55,136 nt of DNA from Flavobacterium sp. (GTDB lineage: Bacteria > Bacteroidota > Bacteroidia > Flavobacteriales > Flavobacteriaceae), in the NCBI GenBank assembly GCA_012837155.1, contig CP051546.1, forward strand, positions 225,338 through 280,473, written 5' to 3'. Of this stretch, positions 1 through 10,251 are shown in pieces (position 1 is the first letter of the stretch; each line of letters opens with the position of its first letter). The notes beneath the pieces are model-generated. The model worked only from the letters and a program-made list of their open reading frames with translations. It did no database searches and was not told the origin of the DNA. A program made the translations under genes and the position numbers.

Positions 1-1336
1 ATTGCCTTAGAATTTTTAGGATTAGCATTATTTGTTGAGGGATCATTAGAATAGTCTGCAACTTTACTGTTATGAGTTAAATCATATAAATAAATTCTTT
101 GTGGCTCATAGCTATTGGCCATTGCACTTGCATCAATATTAAATACAAGATTAGCTTCATTTATTAACCAGCCATTTTTTTCTAATATTGTCTAACTCAT
201 CCGAAACGTTGTTAGGTCCCGTTAAGTTGCCGCTTTTATCATATCCTATCAAATCTGTTTTGTCAAAAAGACTTAAAATTGCCATCGAGCCCTCGCCTCC
301 TTTTAAGTATAATCTTTCGTCGCCAAGTGTGGCATTTGCAGTACTTATGGCGCTAGAATAAGCTGGTTTTGTATTGGATTGATTCAATAAGCTAACCGTA
401 TTTCCTTTCATATTAAGCACTATCGATTTTTTTACTCTTGTTGTTGCTCCTCCGGTAACCAGATCTTCTTTATAGTTAATTGTAACTGTTCCTTTCGAAA
501 AATTCATCATAGCCATACTACCCCGCATCGCTACCAGATTGTTCTACTTTAAAATATAATCCTCTAAAATAGTCGACAAAAATTTCATTTGTAAGCAACT
601 TCCCCGAAGCAGCAGCATCAATTATTTTTGATTTAAAAAACTGGCGTTTAAGTTCAATTTCATTGATGGAGGCGTTCGCGTTGTAGTAACCACTTTTGTT
701 GTAGCATCTGTAACGGTAGCGACGTGTTCTGCAGGGTCAAAGAAAAAGGCATCGTTTTGCTCTTTTGATGGAGTGATGGTGTCGTTTAACGATTTCCTAT
801 TTTTAGACTATTAAAATCAGAATCTTGATCTGTAAAATATTTTTGCTGAGTTTGTAATCCTCCAATTGGATCTAAATTCCTCATGAAACATCCCGACTCA
901 TAAACGCTTAATTTAATTTTTGCATTAGAGTCGCCGTAAATAGAATCTAATGTATAAACATGACTGCCATCAGGTTTAGACACTAATTTAGTTGCATCAG
1001 TAAAATAAGGCACTTCTAAAATTACGTTATCTATTACTGGCTTACTCCCAATGGTGGGATTTACAACAGCCAATGTTAATTGTGTTGCAAAATTTGCAGT
1101 TGTTTTTCCAAAAGCAGGATCATCATAAATTCCCAAGGCATTTACTGGAAGATTGTTTGATTCTACAGAAGTAATTTTTTGATTATAAGCCACCACGTTT
1201 GAGGTATATTTATCAAAAGTAAAATGATTATCCCCTACTAAATCGGCTCCAATGGCATTATAATCTTTATCACATGAAATAAAAAGAACAACACTTGCAA
1301 CTAATAAATTTGCTTAAAAAAAGAATTATTGTACAT
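1..1336 (-). pseudogene. DUF4270 outer-membrane lipoprotein, 3' end beyond window, several frameshifts
   Basis: Secreted lipoprotein of unknown role, typical of Flavobacteriia. The start at 1336 (MYNNSFFKQ) is followed, after a one-base shift near 1305, by a hydrophobic stretch and a lipobox ending FISC, so it has a type II signal peptide. The next pieces read on in changing frames: SNVVAYNQKITSVESN (about 1200-786), then 528-157, then on through position 1. At least four single-base indels are needed to join them. The neighbour is the glycogen-synthase-like gene, a pairing I recall from other flavobacteria. Family assignment rests on that synteny and the lipoprotein start. Moderately sure of the family; whether the gene is truly broken is doubtful because similar indels occur everywhere in this window. 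Confidence 0.65.
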
Positions 1337-1357
1337 ATTTAATATAAAATATTGGGT

Positions 1358-2164
1358 TTATAGAACAAAATTTTTGTAGAAATTAGTATACGCATCTGCG
1401 AATTTTTCTTTCGGGGCGAAAGGTAAAAAAGGTTTTCCCGAAGATTCTATAAATTTTGTTAAACTTGGAGAGACTTTCTCAGAAGCAATTATAACAGCGT
1501 CTGAATGGAGAATTACAGATTTCATAATATTTTCATAATCAGGATTTTCTAAATCGATAATAGCCTCTTTTGGCACACCATCAAAAATAATTTTATTAAT
1601 CATTTCTTTGTCTAATGTTCCTTCAAATGACTGACCATAAATAGAAGTAACTATCTTTGTTTCTGAAAACAAAGCCTCATTTTTGTAAAAATGCTTCATG
1701 TATATAGGCAACAATGCCGCCATCCATCCATGAACGTGAATAATATCTGGAACCCAATTGAGTTTTTTTACCGTCTCGACAACTCCTTTTGCAAAGAAAA
1801 TGGCTCGTTCATCGTTATCAGGATACAACACACCTTCTTCATCAGTAAACGTCGCTTTTCTTTTAAAATATTCATCATTATCTATAAAGTAAACCTGAAT
1901 TCTCTCTTTTGGTATTGACGCAACTTTTATTATTAATGGCATATCCAAGTCATTCACAACTAGATTCATCCCAGAAAGACGAATTACTTCATGTAATTGA
2001 TGCCTTCTTTCATTTATATTTCCATATCTTGGCATAAAAATTCGGATTTGTCCTCCTAGATTATTAACCATTTTTGGAACCTCATAAGACATCAAAGACA
2101 CCTCATTTTCAGCTAGATAAGGCACCACTTCTGATGATACATATAATATTCTCTTATCCTCCAT
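1358..2164 (-). CDS. Glycogen/starch synthase-like protein, catalytic N-domain only
   Basis: GT5-type glycogen synthase N-terminal domain of about 268 residues. It begins MEDKRILYVSSEVVPY, the strand-1 pattern of the starch synthase catalytic domain, and later has DIIHVHGWMAALLP. The usual C-terminal half of a roughly 480-residue GlgA is absent, and the protein ends after FYKNFVL. Such single-domain versions beside DUF4270 and panC are common in Flavobacterium, so this is probably its normal length rather than a truncation. I chose the ATG at 2164 over the in-frame ATG at 2191 because homologues start with MxDKRILYVS. Whether it makes glucan is unknown; it lacks much of the ADP-glucose site. 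Confidence 0.75.
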   Translation of the reverse strand: MEDKRILYVSSEVVPYLAENEVSLMSYEVPKMVNNLGGQIRIFMPRYGNINERRHQLHEVIRLSGMNLVVNDLDMPLIIKVASIPKERIQVYFIDNDEYFKRKATFTDEEGVLYPDNDERAIFFAKGVVETVKKLNWVPDIIHVHGWMAALLPIYMKHFYKNEALFSETKIVTSIYGQSFEGTLDKEMINKIIFDGVPKEAIIDLENPDYENIMKSVILHSDAVIIASEKVSPSLTKFIESSGKPFLPFAPKEKFADAYTNFYKNFVL

Positions 2165-2202
2165 AGTGTAATTTACTTGATTTATTGGCAATAAAAACCA
2201 TG

Positions 2203-2210
2203 CAAAATTA
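2203..2210 (-). promoter_or_regulatory. Candidate -7 box for the glycogen-synthase-like gene
   Basis: On the minus strand this reads TAATTTTG, matching the Bacteroidota -7 consensus TAnnTTTG, about 40 bases upstream of the chosen start at 2164. No clear TTG lies at -33. Confidence 0.45.
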
Positions 2211-2241
2211 CAAAAATTTATGCAGTTATCGTCTAAAATAT

Positions 2242-2249
2242 TATGTTTG
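2242..2249 (+). promoter_or_regulatory. Candidate -7 box for panC
   Basis: TATGTTTG fits TAnnTTTG and lies 23 bases before the panC ATG at 2273. Transcription would start after the in-frame ATG at 2243, which is why I prefer 2273 as the start. Confidence 0.5.
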
Positions 2250-2272
2250 CACTTAAATTCAACAAAACAACC

Positions 2273-3119
2273 ATGCCTGTTTTCTACGGAAAAGCCGCTT
2301 TGATAGCCTATATAAATCTATAAAAACCATCCATTCTACCATTGGCTTTGTTCCTACCATGGGGGCTTTACATCAAGGCCATTTGTCATTAATGCAGCAA
2401 TCCATCGCAGAAAATGCAATTACCGTTGTAAGCATTTTTGTAAACCCAACACAATTTAACAATCCCGAAGATTTAGCGAAATATCCTAGAAAACTGGAAG
2501 AAGACATAAAAAAAATCGAAACTTTAAGTCCTGAAATTATTGTGTACGCACCAACTGCTGATGATATTTATGAAGGAAAACCTTTTCTCAGTCTTTTGAT
2601 TTTGATGGGTTAGAAAACCAAATGGAAGGTAAATTTAGACCCGGACACTTTAACGGAGTTGGGACAATCGTAAAGCGACTTTTTGAAATTGTTACCCCAA
2701 CGAACGCCTATTTTGGCGAGAAAGATTTTCAACAATTACAAATTGTAAAAAAAATGGTCGCTAAGAGCAACCTAAAAGTTAATGTAAAAGGCTGTCCTAT
2801 TTTTAGAGAACCTAATAATTTGGCTATGAGCTCTAGAAACGAACTCCTGACAGCGGAAGAAAAACAAAAGGCTTCCTTGATTTATAAGACATTAGTCGAT
2901 GCAAAATCGAAGTTCAAAACTAACAGCGCAACAGCTATCGAAAAATGGGCACAAAAAGCATTTGAAAAGAATAAAGATTTTAAATTAGAGTACTTTCAAA
3001 TAGCCGATGAATCGACTCTTTTGCCTTGTAAAAGAAAAAATCGCAATAAAAAATACCGTGCTTTTATTGCCGTTTCCATCAATAACATCCGTTTAATTGA
3101 CACCATTCCACTAAGTTAA
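2273..3119 (+). CDS. panC: Pantothenate synthetase, two frameshifts
   Basis: Condenses pantoate and beta-alanine with ATP to pantothenate (coenzyme A pathway). The nucleotide-binding HxGH lies in [14 protein letters not shown], followed by the [26 protein letters not shown] and [10 protein letters not shown] blocks and the MSSRN signature of the family. Two one-base deletions break it: near 2321 (the frame would read AAT TCT ATA) and near 2590 (CCTTTTC where CCTTTTTC restores the frame). Corrected, it is 282 residues, the normal family length. panD follows 11 bases downstream, so the two form an operon. Both breaks fall in short T runs; I think the gene is intact in the organism. Confidence 0.9.
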
Positions 3120-3130
3120 TAATTCCCGAA

Positions 3131-3481
3131 ATGCAAATTCAAGTTTTAAAATCAAAAATCCATCGGGTAAAAGTTACCGGAGCCGACTTAAATTATATCG
3201 GAAGCATAACCATTGACGAAGCATTGCTCGAAGCCTCTAACATCATCGAAGGCGAAAAAGTTTCGATTGTAAACATCAATAACGGAGAACGATTTGAAAC
3301 CTATGTCATCAAAGGACCTAAAAATTCTGGCACAATAACACTCAATGGCCCCGCAGCCCGAAAAGTACAAAAAGACGATATTATTATCATCATTTCGTAT
3401 GCCTCTCTTGATTTTGAAGAAGCCAAAACCTTTAAACCATGGATTATTTTTCCCAATGAAAAAGACAATTCATTGACTTAG
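3131..3481 (+). CDS. panD: Aspartate 1-decarboxylase
   Basis: Makes beta-alanine for panC by decarboxylating aspartate; the proenzyme cleaves itself to form a pyruvoyl group. Length 116 residues is usual. The cleavage site is the G24-S25 pair in [10 protein letters not shown], with the conserved K9 and Y22 ahead of it and the GERFETYVI strand after it. Intact, in operon with panC. No gene lies in the 131 bases that follow. Confidence 0.93.
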   Translation: MQIQVLKSKIHRVKVTGADLNYIGSITIDEALLEASNIIEGEKVSIVNINNGERFETYVIKGPKNSGTITLNGPAARKVQKDDIIIIISYASLDFEEAKTFKPWIIFPNEKDNSLT

Positions 3482-3612
3482 CTCCTAAAAAACGCTGATA
3501 AATTAACTTGAATCCCTTTTTAAAAATCTATTTTCCTGTTTTTGGTTTCAAGAAAGCAAAATAAAAGTACTATATTGCTACTCTTTAAAAACAACCTAAA
3601 ATATCCGAAAAC

Positions 3613-4744
3613 ATGAAGCAGGTAGTACTATTGTTGCTTTTTTATACTTCTGTTTTTTCGCAAAAAACAACAGAATCATTCCTTTCGAACAAGTTAGGCG
3701 AAACCCGAGAAATTACCATTGGCTTACCTCCTTCTTATGAAAAAAAATCCGAGCAAGAAATACCCAATCTTAATTTTGCTCGATGGCGATTATCTATTTG
3801 ATCCGTTTTATGGTGCCTTCAATTACGGGACTTATTGGGACGATTTACCCGAAACAATCGTCATTGGCATAAGTCAAAACAAAAATGGCGAACGTATAGA
3901 AGACTGTAATTATGATGAAATAAATAGTTTGCCTTCAGGAAAAGGAGCTCGCTTTTTTGAATTTATTGGAGGCGAATTACTTCCCTATATTGAAAAAAAA
4001 TACCGTACCGCCCCTTTTCGAATTATTGCGGGACACGATACAACTGCGGGGTTTTTGAACTTTTTTTTATACAAAGACAATCCCATATTTAATGCCTACA
4101 TTGCTTTAAGTCCAGAACTCGCCCCTGAAATGGAAATTCGAATCCCCGAAAAATTAGCCGCACTAAAACAGCCCGTTTTTTACTATCAATCCTCGGGGGA
4201 TGGAGATGTAAAAGAGTTGCTTGACCCCATTCAAAAAATGGATGCAAACATAAAAATGACCTCCAACCCACTGCTTAATTACAAATACGATCATTTTAAA
4301 AATGCATCCCATTATTCCTCAGTTCTTTATTCAATTCCAAGTGCTTTGTATCAGTTTTTTGATTCTTACAAACCCATTTCTGTGGCAGAATACAAAGATA
4401 AAATCGCGATTCTCCCTAACGAATACGTAACCTATTTAACCAATAAATACGACGGAATCACAAAAACTTTGGGGCTAAAAGTTACCGTTCGAGTTTCTGA
4501 TTTTAAGGCAATCGAAGCGGCCATTTTAAAAAACAAAGCCTATCCAGAATTAGGTAAATTATCTGAAATTGCCAAAAAAAATTATCCAAAATCAATGCTT
4601 GCCGAATATGAATTGGGGTTAATGTACGAAAAATTGGGCGATACCAAACGCGCAGCAAAATCGTATCTAAACGCCACTCAATTAGAAGAAATTGGAGACT
4701 TGACCAAAGATATGATGTTTGAAAAATTAGATGATGTGAAATGA
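3613..4744 (+). CDS. Putative alpha/beta-hydrolase (esterase), one frameshift
   Basis: Secreted esterase-like protein of the Esterase D/IroE type. It starts with a signal peptide (MKQVVLLLLFYTSVFSQ), then REITIGLPPSYEK and KYPILILLDGDYLF, the oxyanion-hole region of the esterase D family. The usual nucleophile elbow appears as IAGHDTTAGF, with Asp where Ser is normal, so catalysis is uncertain. The C-terminal 100 residues resemble tetratricopeptide helices (YELGLMYEKLGDTKRAAKSYLNA). The frame changes in an eight-A run at about 3740-3747; removing one A gives a 376-residue protein. It sits between panD and radA. Confidence 0.7.
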
Positions 4745-4867
4745 GCATGACTATAATCGGGTCGCAAACACCAATGATGATATGCGACCCGAGCGATAGC
4801 GAATAGGCGAAGCAATTACATGTGACCTATAAAAATCAAAATATAAAAAGTTTAACGCAAAAAAATA

Positions 4868-6229
4868 ATGTCGAAAGTCAAAACCTCCTTCTTTTGTCAA
4901 AATTGTGGTGCACAATATTCGAAATGGCAAGGCCAATGCAATTCCTGTAAACAATGGAATACCATCGCCGAGGAAATTATTCAAAAAGAAGAAAAATCTG
5001 CTTGGAAAAGCGAATCTGTTGCCACTTCTAAAGCCCCAAAACCTTTACGAATAAACGAAATTGATTCCAGCCAAGAGATTAGAATGGATACCACAGACGG
5101 CGAACTCAATCGCGTGCTAGGCGGCGGAATTGTTCCTGGGTCCTTAATCCTTTTAGGCGGAGAACCCGGTATTGGAAAAAGCACACTCTTGCTTCAAATT
5201 TCTTTAAAATTACCTTATAAAACCTTATACGTTTCAGGCGAAGAAAGTCAAAAACAAATAAAAATGCGTGCCGAAAGAATTACACCAAACGGCGATAATT
5301 GTTACATTCTTACCGAAACCAAAACCCAAAACATATTCAAACAAATTGAAGCCATCCAGCCCGAAATCGTCATCATCGATTCCATTCAACGCTTCACACC
5401 GACTATATCGAATCGAGCCCGGGAAGTATTTCGCAAATTCGAGAAAACTACTGCCGAACTGATAAAATTTGCCAAAGAAACTAATATTCCCGTGATTCTC
5501 ATTGGTCATATTACCAAAGACGGAACCATTGCCGGGCCTAAAATTTTGGAACACATGGTCGATACCGTTTTGCAATTTGAAGGCGATAGAAACCACGTGT
5601 ATCGCATTTTACGTTCCCTCAAAAATCGTTTTGGCTCTACTGCCGAAATTGGTATTTACGAAATGCTGGGCAACGGCTTACGCGAAGTTTCGAACCCATC
5701 AGAAATATTAATTTCGCATAAGGATGAGGAATTATCAGGAACCGCCATCGCTTCCACTCTCGAAGGAATGCGACCGCTGATGATTGAAATTCAATCCTTA
5801 GTCAGTACCGCAGTTTACGGAACACCGCAACGGAGTACAACAGGTTATAACGCCAAAAGACTGAATATGATTTTGGCTGTTTTAGAAAAAAGAGCTGGTT
5901 TTAGGCTTGGCGCCAAAGACGTTTTTCTTAATGTAACGGGTGGGATTTCAGTTGATGATCCCGCAATTGATTTAGCCGTTGTTGCCGCCATTTTATCATC
6001 GAATGAAGATATTTCCGTTAACAAAGATTTTTGTTTTGCGGGCGAAGTGGGACTTTCGGGTGAAATTCGCCCTGTAAACCGAGTGGATCAGCGCATTCAG
6101 GAAGCCGAAAAACTAGGGTTTTCGACCATTTTTGTATCAAAATACAATAAAATTACCTTGAAAAACACTTCAATCAAAATTCGATTAGTGGCAAAGATAG
6201 AAGATGTGGCGAGCGAGTTGTTTGGGTAG
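4868..6229 (+). CDS. radA: DNA repair protein RadA
   Basis: RecA-like branch-migration ATPase of recombinational repair. It has a zinc ribbon with C10, C13, C24 and C27, a Walker A motif GGEPGIGKST near residue 97-106, a Walker B region (IVIIDSIQRF), the RadA-specific KNRFG motif near residue 251 and a Lon-like C-terminal domain (GGISVDDPAIDLAVVAAILSS). Length 453 is normal and the frame is unbroken, which is useful as a contrast to the many shifted neighbours. The start at 4868 puts the zinc ribbon at its usual distance. Confidence 0.97.
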   Translation: MSKVKTSFFCQNCGAQYSKWQGQCNSCKQWNTIAEEIIQKEEKSAWKSESVATSKAPKPLRINEIDSSQEIRMDTTDGELNRVLGGGIVPGSLILLGGEPGIGKSTLLLQISLKLPYKTLYVSGEESQKQIKMRAERITPNGDNCYILTETKTQNIFKQIEAIQPEIVIIDSIQRFTPTISNRAREVFRKFEKTTAELIKFAKETNIPVILIGHITKDGTIAGPKILEHMVDTVLQFEGDRNHVYRILRSLKNRFGSTAEIGIYEMLGNGLREVSNPSEILISHKDEELSGTAIASTLEGMRPLMIEIQSLVSTAVYGTPQRSTTGYNAKRLNMILAVLEKRAGFRLGAKDVFLNVTGGISVDDPAIDLAVVAAILSSNEDISVNKDFCFAGEVGLSGEIRPVNRVDQRIQEAEKLGFSTIFVSKYNKITLKNTSIKIRLVAKIEDVASELFG

Positions 6230-6305
6230 GAATTACAGTCTACAATAAATTACCTCCAGCTTCATCTGGAGGCAATTCAAAATCATCAATATGGTTTTAA
6301 CATCT

Positions 6306-6416
6306 CTAAATATCCATCCAGTTTCTAATGCCTTCATTCAAGGGTTGTTCTTCGCTAGAAACAACAACAAAACTGGTAATGACCAAAATCAGAATTAATG
6401 CGATTAACTTTTTCAT
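6306..6416 (-). CDS. Possible small exported peptide
   Basis: A 36-codon reading frame on the minus strand with a convincing signal sequence (MKKLIALILILVITSFVVV) and then SSEEQPLNEGIRNW. Beyond its stop, another frame gives DDFELPPDEAGGNLL ending at 6240, so the real product may be about 58 residues with a frameshift. Nothing else gene-like is seen in the 452 bases between radA and the transglycosylase gene. No homologue recognised. Confidence 0.35.
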   Translation of the reverse strand: MKKLIALILILVITSFVVVSSEEQPLNEGIRNWMDI

Positions 6417-6681
6417 AATAAAGAGTTTAATGATTTATGAGGCAAATGAACGAATCGAACCCAATGGAAAAAACAATTTTCCGACGAACTGCACTAAGCC
6501 AATACCAACTGCTTTTTAACCCCACATTCCTTTATAATTCGCAGCAATTTATGGTATTTATATGAATCTAAAAGCAAGAATAGCTTCGGTCATCAAAATT
6601 CTAAAGAAAACCATAAAATTATTTTCTTTAGAATTATTTTTCTTTCCTTTATAGCTCTAAATTTCAAGTGATACTTAATTT

Positions 6682-8643
6682 ATGAAAACCCGAAAACAAA
6701 AAATCTTTTTAACGGCAAAAATCATAATCGCAACTTTGTTTATTATGATTGTTGCGCTTTTTGTTTTTCGTAATGCGCTGTTACAACAAGCCATCGCAAA
6801 GGTTTCCGTTAAAATGGAACGCAAATACAACTGCCATTTTTCGATAAAAGAGGCCTCGTTTGTTGGTTTTTCAGGTGTAAAAATGGCTCATATCGTTTTA
6901 GTTCCAAAAAATGCCGACACGCTTTTCAATATTCAAAAAATGGAAACCAGCATCAGCTTTTTGCATTTGTTAGTTGGCGACATTCAACTCGGAACCCTAA
7001 AAATTTCGAATGGTTTTGTCCAATTAGTCAAAAATAAAAAAGGTCGAAATTTTGATGCTTTCCTAAAAAAAGACGAAACAAATCGTTTTGCCAAAGAAAA
7101 AAAAGATTACGCCAAAGTAGCTTATAAAATCATTTCGAAAATACTCAACTTAGTGCCAACCGATATGAAAGTGGAAAATCTCTCCTTTCGACTGGATGAT
7201 AACGGCAAAAAAACTACGATTAATTTCCAAAACTACGTTTGGTCAACAAGCAATTAGAAACCGCTGTTACGGTAGAAACCAAAACGTTTACGGAACGACT
7301 TCGAATGGAAGGTTTTGCCGATCCTAGAAACAAAACTGCCGATATTCGGTTTTTTCAATATCGATTCTGGGGCGATAAAATTACCCTATATTGACGAACG
7401 ATTCAACCTGAAATCGAGCTTCGATTCTATTCGACTCAACATCCAAAACATCGACAAATCAGGTGGCGAATTGCATTTTGATGGTTTTGCTTCTATTGCC
7501 AATTTAATGATTAATCACAAGAAAATTGCCAGCAAGGATGTGGTTATTAAAAATGCAAAATTCGACTTTAGATTCCTCTTGGGTTCTAATTTTATTTCTA
7601 TTGATAGCAGTTCGACCATACAATTCAACAAGGTAAAATTTCATCCGTATCTGGCTTACGAAACCGAAGAAGATACTGTTTACAAACTCAAAGTGACCAT
7701 TCCAAAAATGAAAGCGCAGGATTTTATTACCTCACTACCCGATGGCTTGTTTACCCATTTTCAGGGGATGGAAGCCGAGGGGAATTTCGAATATAATTTG
7801 GATTTTATGTTCAATAAAAACAAGCCTAATCAACTGGTTTTTAACAGTAATTTAAAGAAAGAAAGTCTGAAAATTACCAAATACGGCGAAGCCAATCTCA
7901 ACAAACTCAATGGCGAGTTTATCTATCGTGCCATCATTCAAAACGTGCAGCAACGTCCTCTTTTAGTAGGTTTTAGTAATCCAAACTACACTCCTTTGGA
8001 TCAAATTTCGCCCTATTTACAAAAATGCGTTTTAACTTCCGAAGATCCGTCGTTTTTCTCGCATCGGGGTTTTATCAACGAAGCTTTTAAACAATCGATT
8101 CTCAAAAACATTCGCACCAAGAAATTCTCTCGTGGTGCCAGCACGATTAGTATGCAACTAATAAAAAACGTGTTTCTTACCCGAGAAAAAACCGTTTCCC
8201 GAAAATTAGAAGAAATCCTGTTGGTTTATATTCTTGAAAACAATAGAATCGCCAGCAAGGAACGCATGCTCGAAGTGTATTTTAACATCATCGAATGGGG
8301 ACCAAATGTATACGGAATTGGCGAAGCAGCCCAATTTTATTTCGAGAAAAAACCAGCCGATTTGACCTTGAAAGAATGCTTATATTTGGCAACCATCATC
8401 CCAAAACCAAAGAAGTTTATGTGGCAATTTGACTCCGAGGGAATGCTAAAATCCTTTGCTAACCAGCAACAAAAATTTCTGAGTAATTTGATGCTACGAA
8501 GAGGACTTTTAACCCCAGAAGACACCATTGGTCAATCCATTCCGCTGCAACTTACAGGAAATGCACATTCGCTTTTGAATTTAAAAATACAAGATTCTGT
8601 TCCCGCAGATTCACTAGCCGTAGAGGCACCTTATGAATTTTGA
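6682..8643 (+). CDS. Membrane-anchored AsmA-like/GT51 transglycosylase, two frameshifts
   Basis: Peptidoglycan glycosyltransferase that polymerises lipid II. Residues 1-35 hold one membrane anchor; residues 35 to about 420 look like an AsmA-type beta-rich segment; the C-terminal part is a GT51 domain with EDPSFFSHRGF (the catalytic Glu), RGASTISMQL, the RKLEEILL motif and YFNIIEWGPNVYGIGEA. No transpeptidase domain follows. The frame shifts near 7235 (one base short) and near 7350 (one T too many in a T run); corrected length is 653 residues. It stands apart from cell-division genes. GT51 call is firm, the AsmA-like call is weaker. Confidence 0.85.
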
Positions 8644-8701
8644 TGATTTATAAAAAGGACACCGTTTTTAGTATCGCTTCACAAAACTGCGACTGCTACT
8701 T

Positions 8702-9683
8702 TTACGGCGCAGGATCTGGAATTATAGCTTGAACGGCATTGATTTCGGCAATAATTTCATCGGATAAAACCACCTCAATCGTAGCGATGTTTTCTTGTAA
8801 TTGTTCCATAGTAGTTGCGCCAATAATATTGCTACTTACGAAAGCTTGTTGAGTTACAAAAGCCAAAGCCATTTGAGTTAAAGTCAAACCATTTCTAATG
8901 GCAATTTCATTATATAATCTTGTGGCTTCGATAGATTGTGCGCTGTTGTATCTAGAGAATTGCGGAAACAAATTGATTCTTGAATTAGGCAGACTTTTGC
9001 CAGTCATAAATTTCGCTGTCAATCTACCAAATCCTAATGGCGAATAGGCTAACAGTCCCAGGTTTTCTCTATGACATATTTCAGCAGAACCGTTTTCAAA
9101 AAGGCGATTCAATAACGAATACGGATTTTGAATGGTTTTTATTCTGGGTAAATTTTGATATTTGCTTTCTTCCAAAAAGCGCATAATTCCCCACGGTGTT
9201 TCGTTTGAAAGTCCAATATGATTTATTTTTCCTTGTTGTATTAAACCCTCCAAAGTTTCTAAAACCAGATGAATATTGTCTTCCCAAGCATCGTTTTGTA
9301 CTTTGAAACCCCGTTGTCCAAAAAAATTTGTTTTGCGTTCTGGCCAATGCAATTGATACAAATCGATATAATCTGTTTGCAAACGCTTCAGGCTTTTTTC
9401 TACAGATAATTTAATGCTTTCAGGAGAAAAATCCATGTTTTCTCTAACGTAAGACAATCCAGGATTGGGGCCAGCAATTTTTGAGGCTAAAATTATTTCT
9501 TCTCTTTTACCTGATTTTTTGAACCAAGTTCCAATAATTTTTTCCGTACTTCCATAAGTTTCCTTTTGTCCTGGAACAGAATACATTTCGGCGGTGTCAA
9601 AAAAGTTGATTCCTTTTTCGAGTGCATAATCCATTTGAGCGTGACCTTCGGCTTCGGTGTTTTGTTGTCCAAAAGTCATCGTA
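8702..9683 (-). pseudogene. Aldo/keto reductase (Tas-like), codons after the IS630 insertion
   Basis: NAD(P)H-dependent oxidoreductase of the Tas branch. This part runs from GTMTFGQQNTEAEGH to the stop at 8702 and keeps the tetrad residues: Asp and Tyr in NFFDTAEMYS, Lys in ILASKIAG and His in YQLHWPER. The first 18-19 codons are missing here: IS630-A cut the gene at a TA (9682-9683). The sequence upstream of 9683 encodes only a chance extension (MSYLKYKYTKNMSKIKC). The true start lies at 50742 on the same strand, 41 kb away. Joined, the two parts make exactly 346 codons in frame. Confidence 0.92.
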
Positions 9684-9759
9684 AGTACTTGAAAATAATT
9701 AGTAATACATTTTATTTTTGACATATTTTTCGTATATTTATATTTTAAATACGACATAA

Positions 9760-10115
9760 ATGAGATATGTAGAATTATTAGAGGAGGAAAAAAAAGTAGT
9801 GGATTATTTGTATAGAAACTCCCCTAATTCGGTAGTCAGGGAGCGCTGTATGTTTCTAAAACTTTCTGTTGACAAAAAATCCATAATGGAAATTTCTAGA
9901 ATTATGAAGGTTGGAAGATTACGAGTAACATTGTTTTTTAATGCTTGGGAAATGGCTAAAACATTAAAAGACAAACAGGAAACATTAGGCGTTAAAAAAG
10001 GTCGTGGCGCAAATTAAAACTAAAAAAAGTAGCTGACCTAATACCTGAACTAGTAAAGGAAAACAGTAGAAATTTGAATGTGGTTTTGGATATTTTAGAG
10101 CGAGAGCATCAAATA
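9760..10115 (+). pseudogene. IS630-A transposase, N-terminal part
   Basis: DNA-binding half of an IS630 transposase. It starts MRYVELLEEEKKVVDYLYRN and has a helix-turn-helix (IMEISRIMKVGRLRVTLFFN). The frame breaks at 10012 (one A short), then continues LKKVADLIPELVKENSRN and DILEREHQI to the prophage border at 10115. The next residues (KITKQTLINFLKET) are on the far side of the prophage at 50028. The gene reads toward the right, opposite to the reductase it interrupts. Confidence 0.88.
10111..10115 (+). repeat. Target duplication at the left prophage border
   Basis: AAATA here and AAATA at 50023-50027 flank the prophage. Removing the prophage and one copy restores CAT CAA ATA AAA ATA ACA, which reads HQIKIT in the IS630-A transposase. 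If the ends are taken as symmetric (TATAA at both), the duplication is the 4-bp AATA. Confidence 0.85.
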
Positions 10116-10141
10116 TATAATCGGCAAAACCAAATATACAC
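10116..10141 (+). repeat. Left terminal inverted repeat of the prophage
   Basis: Starts TATAATCGGCAAAACC and ends ATATACAC. It matches the reversed right end (49997-50022) at about 21 of 25 positions. Presumed transposase A binding end site. Confidence 0.82.
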
Positions 10142-10203
10142 TTTTTTACCCCTATGAATTTCTTTTTTTAATCAAAAACCCAGTTGTTTTTTTACACAAA
10201 TTT

Positions 10204-10240
10204 AAACCTCATTTAAAGCAATTTTAAATGAGGTTTTTCA
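10204..10240. terminator. Hairpin terminator at the left end of the prophage late operon
   Basis: AAACCTCATTTAAA and TTTAAATGAGGTTTTT form a 14-base-pair stem with a short loop and flanking A and T runs, so it can work in both directions. It lies just after the last gene of the leftward late operon (10252) and before the phage end. Confidence 0.8.
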
Positions 10241-10251
10241 TAACTTTTATT

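Larger units (their letters stand above)
9684..10115 (+). mobile_element. IS630-A, left part (split by the prophage)
   Basis: Left end of an IS630-family element. It begins AGTACTTGAAAATAATTAG, which matches the inverted right end near 50650-50684 over about 33 bases, and it is preceded by the target TA at 9682-9683. The prophage begins at 10116. Together with 50028-50684 the element would be about 1.09 kb, the usual IS630 size. Confidence 0.88.

Noticed and set aside
2243-2272. Earlier ATG as panC start
   Set aside because: It overlaps the TATGTTTG promoter box, so it would not be in the transcript.
6328-6519. Plus-strand frame of 63 residues after radA
   Set aside because: Composition looks random; the opposite strand has a better candidate with a signal peptide.
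9684-9757. Upstream codons (MSYLKYKYTKNMSKIKC) as the true reductase start
   Set aside because: They lie in the IS630-A end; the real first codons are at 50742 and join exactly at the TA.
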